64,000 bases of DNA from Pseudomonadota bacterium (lineage in GTDB: Bacteria > Myxococcota > Myxococcia > Myxococcales > Myxococcaceae): NCBI GenBank assembly GCA_023426545.1, contig JAFAAN010000052.1:1-64000 (forward strand), given 5' to 3'. Within the stretch, counting starts at the first letter, position 1. Every line of letters begins with the position of its first letter. Below are positions 25,625 to 35,071 of this stretch, in pieces. The notes below the pieces were generated by a model, which was not told where the DNA came from, did no database searches, and saw only the letters and a program-made list of their open reading frames with translations. The translations under genes were made by a program, and so were the position numbers.

Positions 25625-25984
25625 CTACCAGCCTTCCTTGTTCCGCACTTCGCGCAGCAAGCGGTCGATCTTGTCACCCTCCCCAACGGACTCGTCGAAG
25701 GTGAAGAAGATCTCCGGCGACACGCGCAGATTCACCGCCGACGTCACCTCGCGGCGAACGAAGCCCTTGGCGGCCTCCAGGCCCTTCTGCGTGTCGGCGC
25801 GCTCCTGGTCGCTGCCCATCATCGAATAGAAGACACGGGCCACGCGCAGGTCCGGGGAGACCTTCACGCCGGTGATCGTGATGTAGCCGATGCGCGGGTC
25901 CCTCAGCATGCCCCGGGTCAGCAAGTCACCGATGGCCGCCTGAATCTCCTGCCCCACCCGCTCCGGTCGGGAATGCGTCGTCAT
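25625..25984 (-). CDS. rbfA: Ribosome-binding factor A
   Basis: 119 residues with the KH-type fold: RVGQEIQAAIGDLL, VTSAVNLRVSPEIFF. It assists late 16S maturation and cold adaptation. The ATG overlaps the stop of the YlxP gene as ATGA. Normal length. Confidence 0.95.
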   Translation of the reverse strand: MTTHSRPERVGQEIQAAIGDLLTRGMLRDPRIGYITITGVKVSPDLRVARVFYSMMGSDQERADTQKGLEAAKGFVRREVTSAVNLRVSPEIFFTFDESVGEGDKIDRLLREVRNKEGW

Positions 25985-26598
25985 TTCTTCTCCCAGTCTC
26001 GCGGGTTGCGCAGGGAGCGGGCCCGAGCCCGCGCCTCATCGAACGTCATCCGTCCACCGCTCGACGGAGACGGGCGGCCCGTGCCGCCATCCATGCCGCC
26101 CTCATGGCGGCTTTCCCAATCCCCCAGGCCCTCGGCCTCCGCCAGCGACGAGCGCTCGCCCCGCAGGAAGCGGGCGATGGCGGCCTCCGAATGCGCCGCA
26201 GCCTGCTCCGGGGAGAGGGGCAGTTCCTCCAGGTCCTCGTCCACCGCCTCCGCCGCGAAGGCCCTTCGGACAGGAGCCTGGCGGGCCGGGCCGCTCGCGA
26301 AGAGCTGGTCGCCCATGCCCAAGATTTCCGTCTCCCGCGACAGCAGCGGGGCGACGTACATCTCCTCGACGGAGTGGATGATCTTCTCCAGCTGCTCGTC
26401 CACATGGCGGCGCTCGTTGCCGACCACCGCGAGCGCCAGTGACGCCTTCTGCCAGAGGTCCTGGTCATCGACCTCGGCCACAGCCACGTTGAACCGGGCC
26501 TTGAGCCGGTCCGTCACCCTGCGGAGCACCTGCCGCTTGGACTTCAGCGAGCCACTGTCCGGAATCTGCAGGGTGAGACGTGCGACACCCACGAACAT
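25981..26598 (-). CDS. YlxP/DUF503 family protein with long C-terminal extension
   Basis: 205 residues. The first 95 match the small DUF503 (YlxP) fold: VGVARLTLQIPDSGSLKSKR, FNVAVAEVDDQDLWQKASLA, VGNERRHVDEQLEKII. Typical YlxP proteins end here; this one continues for about 110 residues, charged and probably disordered, ending in a short basic helix (MTFDEARARARSLRNPRDWE). The family lies between infB and rbfA in many bacteria and is thought to bind RNA or ribosomes. GGGGGA precedes the ATG. Two hairpins separate it from infB. Confidence 0.85.
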   Translation of the reverse strand: MFVGVARLTLQIPDSGSLKSKRQVLRRVTDRLKARFNVAVAEVDDQDLWQKASLALAVVGNERRHVDEQLEKIIHSVEEMYVAPLLSRETEILGMGDQLFASGPARQAPVRRAFAAEAVDEDLEELPLSPEQAAAHSEAAIARFLRGERSSLAEAEGLGDWESRHEGGMDGGTGRPSPSSGGRMTFDEARARARSLRNPRDWEKK

Positions 26599-26615
26599 AC
26601 AAGTCCCCCTTGCCG

Positions 26616-26685
26616 CTGGCGGCCGCGCTCGAGGGCGGCGGCCACCAGGGCCTCAGCCCCCTGGGAAGATGGGGTCTTCCCAGGG
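26616..26685 (-). promoter_or_regulatory. Two tandem hairpins between infB and ylxP
   Basis: First on the minus-strand RNA: a perfect 11-bp stem 26685-26675 with 26669-26659 (CCCTGGGAAGA / TCTTCCCAGGG) and a 5-base loop. Second: 26648-26638 with 26626-26616, 11 bp with a G-U that pairs only on the minus-strand RNA. Neither has a U-run. They may slow decay, be processed, or attenuate. Confidence 0.6.
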
Positions 26686-26715
26686 TTTCAGGGAGGCGCC
26701 GGCGCGCTCCTTCGA

Positions 26716-29700
26716 CTAGGTGAGGCTCTGCCGAGTCTCCTCGATCTCGTACGCCTCGATGATGTCGCCGGGCTTGAGGTCGTTGAAGCTGTCGATGCCG
26801 ATACCGCACTCGAAGCCCTGCGCGACCTCCTTGACGTCATCCTTGAAGCGCCGCAGCGACGCCATCTTCCCGGAGAACAGCTGCTTGTTCTCGCGCATGA
26901 GGCGGACGAAGGCGCCGCGCTTCATGATGCCGTCCAGCACCGCCGCACCGGCGATGGTGCCCAGGCGCGGCACGTTGAACGTGTTGCGCACCTCCGCACG
27001 GCCCAGCTTGCGCTCGGTGCGGATGGGCTCCAGCAGGCCCTCCATCTCCGTACGAACCCCGTCGATGAGCTCGTAGATGATGGAGTAGCTCTTGAGCACC
27101 ACTTCCTGGGCCTTGGCCGCGGCCTCGGCCCCGGACTCGGGGTTGACGTTGAAGCCGAGCACGACGCCCTTGGAGGCCGCCGCCCGCATCACATCGCCCT
27201 CGGTGATGGCGCCCACGCCGGAGTGGACCACCTCCACCTTGACCTTGTGGGTGGACAGCTTCTGGACGGCCTGCTTGACGGCCTCGGCCGAGCCCTGCAC
27301 GTCCGCCTTGATGACGACGCGCAGCTCCTTGGGACCGCCGCCCGCCTTCGTCTTGGCGAACAGCTGCTCCAGGGACTCGCGGCTGACCTTGGACAGCTCG
27401 GTCTGCCGCCCCTTCACGTTGCGGTGCTCGGCGATCTGCTTGGCGGCCTTCTCGTCCGCCACCACGTTGATGGCGTCGCCCGCGCTCGGCACGCCGGACA
27501 GACCGACGACCTCAGCGCAGTAGCCCGGCTTCACTTCCTTCACCTGCTCGCCGCGGCTGTTCATCATCGTGCGGACGCGGCCGTAGTGAGAGCCGGTGAC
27601 GACGGCGTCACCCAGCTTCAGCGTGCCCTCCTGCACCAGCACCGTGGCGACCGGGCCACGGCCGCGGTCCAGCTTGGCCTCGATGATGGCGCCCACGGAC
27701 GGACGGTTCGGGTTGGACGTCAGCTCGAGCACCTCGGCCTGGAGGGCCAGGTTCTCCAGCAGGAGATCCAGGTTCTCCTTCGTCTTCGCGGAGACGGGCA
27801 CCATGATGGTCTCGCCGCCCCACTCCTCGGGGACGAGCTCGTGGGTGGCCAGGTCCTTCTTCACGCGGTCCGGGTTCGCCGTCGGCACGTCCATCTTGTT
27901 GATGGCGACGACGATGGGCACCTCCGCCGCCTTCGCGTGCTTGATGGCCTCCACCGTCTGCGGCATCACGCCGTCGTCGGCGGCCACCACCAGCACCACG
28001 ATGTCCGTCACGTCGGCGCCGCGGGCGCGCATGGACGTGAAGGCCTCGTGGCCCGGCGTGTCCAGGAACGTCACGTCACCGCGCGCCGTGCTGATGCTGT
28101 ACGCGCCGATGTGCTGGGTGATGCCACCCGCCTCGCCCATGGCGACGTTCGCCTTCCGGATGGCGTCCAGGAGGCTCGTCTTTCCGTGGTCGACGTGGCC
28201 CATGATGGCGACCACCGGCGGACGGGGACGCTCGTCCTCGGGACGGGCCTCCACCTCGGGCAGGTAGTCCTCCACCTCGAAGCCGATGCGGTCGATCTTC
28301 CAGCCGTAGTCGCCGGCGACCATCTCCGCCGTGTCCGCGTCCACCATCTGGTTGGCCGTGGCCATCTTCCCCAGGCCCATCAGCTTCTTGATGAGCTCGG
28401 CGCTGCGCACACCCATGCGCTGGCCCAGGTCGGACACCGAGATGCCCTCCTGGAGCTTGATGACCTTCTTCTCCTCGGCCATCTGGGTGATCTGCGTCTT
28501 GGCGCCCTTCTTCGTGGGCTTGCGCTTCTTGCCACGGATGGGGATGGTGACGCGGCCCCAGACCATGTCCGTCAGTTCCTGCTTGGACACGCTCTGCGTA
28601 TCGCCGCTGGTGCGCTTGCGCTGCCCCCGCTCCTTGTTCTTGGAGACGTCCACCAGCTCGCGGCCGCGGCCGAGGTGGTCGGGGACCACCTTGTACTCAC
28701 GCCGCTCGGGGATGCCCGTGCGGCCCGGCGCCATGGGGTACTGCTTGGCCTGGCCGGCCGTGGGCGTCACGCGGCGCACCTGGATGAGCGGGCGCGAGAT
28801 GACGACGGCCTGCGTCGCCGTGGGGCGGGCCTGCGAGCCCGACGGCGTCACCTGGGCGTGCGGCACGCCGCCCACCATGATGGTGGGGCCCTGCGGCAGC
28901 GGGGAAGCCGAGGCCGAGGCCTGGACGCCCGTGCCGGGCGCGGACGTCGGACGCACCGGTCCCTGGCCGGGACGCGCGCCCGGTCCCTGGTAGGAGCTCT
29001 GCCCCTGGTACGACGGGCGGCCACCCGGACCACCGGGACGGCCACCCGGGCCACCCGGACCACCGGGACGGCCACCCGGGCCGCCCGGACCACCGGGACG
29101 GCCGCCGGGACCACCCGGACCACCGGGACGACCACCACCGGGTCCACGCTGCTGGTAGCCAGGCGCGGGGCCCCGGGACACGACGGTCGCGGACGAAGAA
29201 GTGCTCGAAGGCGTCCGGACAGTCGGCGGTACCGGTGAGCGTGGGGGGGGTTGGGGCAAGGTGGTGCTCTCCTGGACGGTGGGACGAGGCTGCGCGGCGG
29301 CGGGAGCCTGAGCGGCAGCCGGAGGTGCCTCCACCGCGGCCTGAGGGGCCTCGGCAGGGGACGTAGCGGGAGCCACCTCCGCGGCGGGAGCCCGGGGGGC
29401 CTCCGCCACCGGCGGGGTGGTCGTTGTTGTGGCGGCGGGCGTGGCGGCCGGCTCCGGCGTGGAGACGGGGGCCTCGACCCGCTGGGATTCCGGCGTGGCC
29501 TGCGCCTCGACGGGGGCGCCTGGCGCCTCGGCGGCGTGCGCCCGGACGGGGGCCTCGGCGGCCTGGGTGGTGGTCACAGGCTCTGGGGGTACGAACGCCG
29601 GCTCATGAGCCGGCGCGGCCTCCGCGGCCGGTGGGGCCTCGGCGCCGCTGTCCGCAGTCGCGCTGGCGGGCGGTCCCACCTTGCGGCGCACGACGAAGCC

Positions 29701-29913
29701 CTTCGCCGTCACCGGCGGCGTGGCCTGCTTCGGCTTGCGCTTGTCCAGGATCTTCTGGACGGCAGCGGTCGCCTGGTCGTCATCGAGAGACGACGAGTGG
29801 CTCTTGACGTCGTAACCGAGGTTCGACAACTCGGTGACGACCTCCTTGTTGTCGAGCTCAATCCCGTGGCTCTTGAGTTCCTTGGCGATTTCGTGGACGC
29901 GCTTCTTCGACAT
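26716..29913 (-). CDS. infB: Translation initiation factor IF-2, very long form
   Basis: 1065 residues. Delivers fMet-tRNA to the 30S subunit and hydrolyses GTP on joining. The N-terminal IF2_N module (about 1-55: KKRVHEIAKELKSHGIEL) is followed by about 400 residues of Pro/Ala/Val/Gly-rich low-complexity sequence, including ten-residue RPGGPGGPGG repeats, then the G domain: GHVDHGKTSLL, DTPGHEAF, NKMD. Domains II, III and C2 are intact to the end. A long Pro/Ala/Val-rich IF2 is, from memory, known in M. xanthus. 81 bases separate it from ylxR. Confidence 0.97.
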   Translation of the reverse strand: MSKKRVHEIAKELKSHGIELDNKEVVTELSNLGYDVKSHSSSLDDDQATAAVQKILDKRKPKQATPPVTAKGFVVRRKVGPPASATADSGAEAPPAAEAAPAHEPAFVPPEPVTTTQAAEAPVRAHAAEAPGAPVEAQATPESQRVEAPVSTPEPAATPAATTTTTPPVAEAPRAPAAEVAPATSPAEAPQAAVEAPPAAAQAPAAAQPRPTVQESTTLPQPPPRSPVPPTVRTPSSTSSSATVVSRGPAPGYQQRGPGGGRPGGPGGPGGRPGGPGGPGGRPGGPGGPGGRPGGPGGRPSYQGQSSYQGPGARPGQGPVRPTSAPGTGVQASASASPLPQGPTIMVGGVPHAQVTPSGSQARPTATQAVVISRPLIQVRRVTPTAGQAKQYPMAPGRTGIPERREYKVVPDHLGRGRELVDVSKNKERGQRKRTSGDTQSVSKQELTDMVWGRVTIPIRGKKRKPTKKGAKTQITQMAEEKKVIKLQEGISVSDLGQRMGVRSAELIKKLMGLGKMATANQMVDADTAEMVAGDYGWKIDRIGFEVEDYLPEVEARPEDERPRPPVVAIMGHVDHGKTSLLDAIRKANVAMGEAGGITQHIGAYSISTARGDVTFLDTPGHEAFTSMRARGADVTDIVVLVVAADDGVMPQTVEAIKHAKAAEVPIVVAINKMDVPTANPDRVKKDLATHELVPEEWGGETIMVPVSAKTKENLDLLLENLALQAEVLELTSNPNRPSVGAIIEAKLDRGRGPVATVLVQEGTLKLGDAVVTGSHYGRVRTMMNSRGEQVKEVKPGYCAEVVGLSGVPSAGDAINVVADEKAAKQIAEHRNVKGRQTELSKVSRESLEQLFAKTKAGGGPKELRVVIKADVQGSAEAVKQAVQKLSTHKVKVEVVHSGVGAITEGDVMRAAASKGVVLGFNVNPESGAEAAAKAQEVVLKSYSIIYELIDGVRTEMEGLLEPIRTERKLGRAEVRNTFNVPRLGTIAGAAVLDGIMKRGAFVRLMRENKQLFSGKMASLRRFKDDVKEVAQGFECGIGIDSFNDLKPGDIIEAYEIEETRQSLT
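29021..29130. repeat. 30-bp tandem repeat inside infB
   Basis: Three full 30-base units at 29041-29070, 29071-29100 and 29101-29130, plus a 20-base partial unit at 29021-29040. The units differ at only one to three bases and keep frame, encoding the ten-residue Gly/Pro/Arg repeat of IF2. Copy number may vary between strains by slippage. Confidence 0.9.
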
Positions 29914-29994
29914 ATTGCCCTTGTTGGCCTTCTGCTCCGCCGACTCCGGGGCGCAGCACCCTAGTCCAAACCCGAAAATGTGTGCGAGTGGTGA

Positions 29995-30330
29995 CTAACA
30001 CCCACTCCCCCCCGCACCCCTCCGCTCCCCGCTCCCCTGCTCCCATGCCTGTCCGAGCTGCGACGGGTCAACCTGGCCCGCCTTTCCGCGAAAGGCCCTA
30101 CCAAACGCCTTCCGCTTCAGCGCTGCCGTCAGACAACCGGCACCGCACAGGTAGGCGCCCCGTCCTGGCAGCCGCCTCTTCCTGTCGACCTCGATGGCGC
30201 CTCCAGGGCCTACCACGAACCGGGTGAGCTCCGCCTGTGGCCGCCGTGACCCGCATCCGACGCACGTCCGGACCGGGCCTGACTCCGTGTTGTGAGCTTC
30301 CGGCTTGGGCCGGCCAGCCGGGCGCCCCAC
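29995..30330 (-). CDS. YlxR family RNA-binding protein (DUF448)
   Basis: 111 residues from GTG 30330, chosen because GGAGGGG lies just before it; a GTG at 30378 would overlap nusA. Motifs: VRTCVGCGSRRPQAELTRF and LPGRGAYLCGAGCL, the family hallmark. YlxR is an RNA-binding or RNase P-linked protein found between nusA and infB across bacteria. The C-terminal tail is Gly/Arg/Ser-rich. It begins 19 bases after nusA. Confidence 0.88.
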   Translation of the reverse strand: MGRPAGRPKPEAHNTESGPVRTCVGCGSRRPQAELTRFVVGPGGAIEVDRKRRLPGRGAYLCGAGCLTAALKRKAFGRAFRGKAGQVDPSQLGQAWEQGSGERRGAGGSGC

Positions 30331-30349
30331 GTCCCCTCCCTTGCCTAGC

Positions 30350-32050
<1,701 letters not shown>

Positions 32051-32112
32051 GGTCTTCTCCTGAAAGGGTCCACGGGTGCCCTCGCGCGGGGAGGCACCCT
32101 GTATGTCGACGT

Positions 32113-32598
32113 CTAGAACTGGAACTCCAGGTTCGCCTTGGCGATGTCCTTGAAGAGGATGTGGAAGGTTCCGGCACCCTCCACCTCCACCGAGATGCCG
32201 TCGCCTGCCACCTCGGTCAGGGTCCCGGTGAAGTTCTTGCGCGGCGGCTCTCCCACCGGCCCGAACGTCTTCACCTTGACCTTCTGCCCCTTCACTCGCT
32301 CGAAGTGCGCCGGCTTCTTCAGCGGCCGGTCCACTCCGGGGCTGGAAACCTCCAGGTTGTACTCATGGGGGATGAAGTCCTCCACGTCGAGCGCGGGGTC
32401 CACCGCGCGCGACACCTGGGTGCACTCGTCCAGCCCCACCCGGCCGCCCGGCTTGTCGATGAACAACCGGAGCACCCAGCCCTCGCGCTCCCGGAGGAAT
32501 TCCAGGTCCACGAGCTCCAGGCCTTCGCCCGCGACAATGGGGTCGAGCAGGGCCATCGCCCGCTCCTCCACCGTCTGCTTGAGGTTCTTCTCCGACAT
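32113..32598 (-). CDS. rimP: Ribosome maturation factor RimP
   Basis: 161 residues from ATG 32598; a longer in-frame start at 32724 lacks support. Required for 30S assembly. Motifs: GLELVDLEFLRE, VLRLFIDKPGGRVGLDECTQVSR is typical (here split: RLFIDKPGGRVGLDEC), NLEVSSPGVDRPLK. The C-terminal SH3-like part ends IAKANLEFQF. First gene of the minus-strand information-processing cluster, diverging from the nitrilase gene. Confidence 0.95.
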   Translation of the reverse strand: MSEKNLKQTVEERAMALLDPIVAGEGLELVDLEFLREREGWVLRLFIDKPGGRVGLDECTQVSRAVDPALDVEDFIPHEYNLEVSSPGVDRPLKKPAHFERVKGQKVKVKTFGPVGEPPRKNFTGTLTEVAGDGISVEVEGAGTFHILFKDIAKANLEFQF

Positions 32599-32794
32599 AA
32601 CCGGGAAACCAGTCTCCAAAAACACGAAAAGCGGGCACGGGGCCCACTTTTCGAAGTACATCATCGAAAAATGTCGCGGGCGTCCGTAGCACACGCCCCG
32701 TCGGGGTGTAAAGGAAGGACGCACCCTCCTGCTCCGGGTGAAACGCGACCGACAGGGCGAGGAATTCCCAGGGGTTCCGAGCCCCGATGGGCGT

Positions 32795-32800
32795 TATAAC
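32795..32800 (+). promoter_or_regulatory. -10 element placed for a leaderless message
   Basis: TATAAC at 32795-32800 ends six bases before the ATG at 32807. No Shine-Dalgarno exists before this ATG. The spacing matches the -10 to start codon distance of leaderless transcripts. The -35 region is poor. Confidence 0.5.
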
Positions 32801-32806
32801 GCGGCC

Positions 32807-33610
32807 ATGCACCTCATCGCCGCCGCGCAGATGGTGTCCACCGCCGACAAGGCACATAACCTGGAAACCGCCACCCGGCTCGTCCAGGAGGCGGCGGGGC
32901 TGGGCGCCCGCCTGGTGGGCCTGCCCGAGAACTTCTCCTGGATGGGGCTGGAGCCCGAGCGGCAGGAGGCGGCCGAGGGGCTCGATGGCCCCACCCTGTC
33001 CCGGATGGCCAGCCTGGCGCGGGAACTGGGGGTGACGCTGCTGGCCGGCAGCGTCCTGGAGACGGGCGCGCCGGGCGGCCGCCTCTACAACACCAGCGTC
33101 CTCTTCGGCCCGGGTGGCGAGCGGCTCGCCGTCTATCGGAAGATCCACCTCTTCGACGTGGATGTGGGAGATGGTGCGACCTACCACGAATCCGCGGCGG
33201 TCGCGCCGGGCACGGAGGTGGTGGCCGCCGACACCGAGGTGGGCCGGCTGGGGTTGTCGGTCTGCTACGACCTGCGCTTCCCCGAGCTCTACCGGCGGCT
33301 GGCGCGCGACGGCGCCAGGCTGCTGGCCGTCCCGGCGGCCTTCACCCTGATGACGGGCAAGGACCATTGGGAGGTGCTGCTGCGGGCGCGCGCCATCGAG
33401 AACCAGGCGTACGTGCTGGCGCCCGCCCAGGGCGGACGGCACTCGGCCAACCGCGTTACCTATGGCCACGCCTTGGTGGTGGACCCCTGGGGCCTGGTGA
33501 CGGCCCGGGCCTCCGAGGGCGAGGGCCTGGCCCTGGCACCGGTGGACCCGGCGCTGCAGGCGCGCATTCGCCGCAACCTGCCCTGCCTGGAGCACCGCCG
33601 CTTGGATTAG
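32807..33610 (+). CDS. Nitrilase-family amidohydrolase, Nit1/Nit2-like
   Basis: 267 residues from ATG 32807. The Glu-Lys-Cys triad is visible: LPENFSW (Glu), YRKIHLFD (Lys), SVCYDLRFPELYR (Cys). The GRLGLSVCYDLRFPE signature and total length match the Nit1/Nit2 branch, whose members remove deaminated glutathione or omega-amidate side products. The substrate is inferred. The gene has no Shine-Dalgarno and a -10 just before the ATG. It diverges from rimP. Confidence 0.88.
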   Translation: MHLIAAAQMVSTADKAHNLETATRLVQEAAGLGARLVGLPENFSWMGLEPERQEAAEGLDGPTLSRMASLARELGVTLLAGSVLETGAPGGRLYNTSVLFGPGGERLAVYRKIHLFDVDVGDGATYHESAAVAPGTEVVAADTEVGRLGLSVCYDLRFPELYRRLARDGARLLAVPAAFTLMTGKDHWEVLLRARAIENQAYVLAPAQGGRHSANRVTYGHALVVDPWGLVTARASEGEGLALAPVDPALQARIRRNLPCLEHRRLD

Positions 33611-33682
33611 CGTACGCGTGCCCGGGCCCGCCCCCTCCCGGGCCCACCTTCGATAGACTTCGGGCCCCCCGGAACCCCTCTC

Positions 33683-34159
33683 GTGAACGGACGACGCTGG
33701 TCTCCCATGTTGCTCGCGCTCGCGCTCTCGGCCCTCCCCACCGGCTGCACCGCCGACGAGCGCCCTTCCGTGCCGGCCCCGGCGCAGCCGCCCCCGGCCG
33801 TCACCCACCGCGCGCACCTGCGCGCCGTGAAGGGCGGCGTCCAGATCAAGCGCGCCACCGCCGACGAGTGGAGCCCGGCCCGCGAGGGCCTCCCGCTCTA
33901 CGAGAACGACAAGGTCCGCACCGAGGCGGGCGCCGTCACCGACATCGTCTTCACCGCCAACGGCAGCACGGTGCACCTGGGCGAAGACTCGCTCATCGGC
34001 ATCGCGGAGACACGCCCGCGCCCCGGCCAGCAGCGCACGGACCTCACCGTGCTGCGGGGCCGCATCGACGCGGAGCTGGAGCAGCCCACGACGCAGTCCC
34101 TCTCCGTCGCCACGCCCTCCGCCACCATCCAGGCGGGAAGGGAGATTGTCTTCCAATGA
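33683..34159 (+). CDS. FecR-domain lipoprotein
   Basis: 158 residues from GTG 33683. Lipoprotein signal with lipobox LPTGC, Cys about residue 22. The remainder is one FecR-type beta domain: VKGGVQIKRA, LYENDKVRTEAGAVTDIVF, NGSTVHLGEDSLI, LRGRIDAEL, VATPSATIQAGREIVF. Such domains in Myxococcota are often envelope adaptors rather than iron regulators. The TGA overlaps the ATG of the LysM-like gene (ATGA), and an HD-GYP gene follows, so all three probably form one operon. Confidence 0.85.
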   Translation: MNGRRWSPMLLALALSALPTGCTADERPSVPAPAQPPPAVTHRAHLRAVKGGVQIKRATADEWSPAREGLPLYENDKVRTEAGAVTDIVFTANGSTVHLGEDSLIGIAETRPRPGQQRTDLTVLRGRIDAELEQPTTQSLSVATPSATIQAGREIVFQ

Positions 34160-35052
34160 AGGCCGCGCTCCTTCTCCTGACCTGGCTGGGCGCGACGCCT
34201 CCGGACACCGTGGTGGTGGGCGCCGACGAGTCCCTGCGCCAGGTGGCCGAACGCACCGTCGGCGACCCGCGCGCTGCCGAGGAGCTCCAGGCGCTCAACG
34301 GGCTCTCCTCGGACGCGGTGGCCGCGGGCACCCGGCTGAAGGTGCCGGGCCACGAACGCGCGCTGGCGCTGAAGGCCCTGGAGACGGCCCGCACCCTGCT
34401 GGCCAGCGCCAGGGACTCGAACGTCCCCCCCGAGGCCTCCGCCCGCCTCCAGGACGCCGAGGCGCACTTCCGCGGCGCCCGCTATGCCCAGGCGGCCGCG
34501 GCGGCCAACGCCGCGGGGAAGCTGGTGGCGGCGGCGCGCTCCCCGCAATCCTCCGCGTTCTCCGTGGAGGTGGGCGACGGGGACAGCACCACCGTCACCG
34601 TGAAGCAGGGCCCGCCGGTGCGCGTGGAGGCCGAGGGCGTCACCCAGCCGGTCGCCAGGGGCGAGTCCATTCGCGTCGAGAAGGGCCGCCCTCCGCCCGC
34701 GCCCCCGCCGCCGCTGGTGGCCCCCAGCCCGGGGCAACCGACGGATGCCGCGCGTCTGAAGCGGCGCGCGGACTCGGACGGCCACCTGGGCCCCGTGAAG
34801 CTGACGTGGGCGGCGGTGCCAGGCGCGGAGCGCTACGAGGTGGAGGTGGCGCGCGAACAGGAGCAACGCGCCGTCTTCACGCAGACGGTCACCACCCTGG
34901 AGGCGAAGCTGCCCGTGCTGCCCGCGGGGCGGTACCGGTGGACGGTGCGCGCGCTGGGCGCCACGGGCCGGTCCGAGCCCAGCGCCCCGCGACACTTCGA
35001 GTTGGTGCCGGAGCGGCTCAAGCTCGAGGTGAAGAAGGGACAGTGGCAGTAA
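34156..35052 (+). CDS. Secreted LysM-like protein with fibronectin-like C-terminal domain
   Basis: 298 residues. Short signal peptide (about 1-14). A LysM-like module at about 17-60 (VVGADESLRQVAERT, LQALNGLSSDAVAAGTRLKV) suggests binding to peptidoglycan; a helical Ala-rich middle follows; then a Pro-rich stretch and a fibronectin type III-like domain near the end (VKLTWAAVPGAERYEVEVAR, LPAGRYRWTVRALG). It overlaps the FecR lipoprotein gene by four bases and sits 19 bases before the HD-GYP gene. Confidence 0.75.
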   Translation: MKAALLLLTWLGATPPDTVVVGADESLRQVAERTVGDPRAAEELQALNGLSSDAVAAGTRLKVPGHERALALKALETARTLLASARDSNVPPEASARLQDAEAHFRGARYAQAAAAANAAGKLVAAARSPQSSAFSVEVGDGDSTTVTVKQGPPVRVEAEGVTQPVARGESIRVEKGRPPPAPPPPLVAPSPGQPTDAARLKRRADSDGHLGPVKLTWAAVPGAERYEVEVAREQEQRAVFTQTVTTLEAKLPVLPAGRYRWTVRALGATGRSEPSAPRHFELVPERLKLEVKKGQWQ

Positions 35053-35071
35053 CCCCTGGAGGCGTTACCCC

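Noticed and set aside
25981..26472. Minus-strand frame of 140 codons at 26046-26468
   Set aside because: Out-of-frame shadow of the YlxP gene; Arg/Ser/Trp-rich.
29021..29130. CRISPR or promoter repeats
   Set aside because: Perfectly in-frame coding repeat inside infB without spacers.
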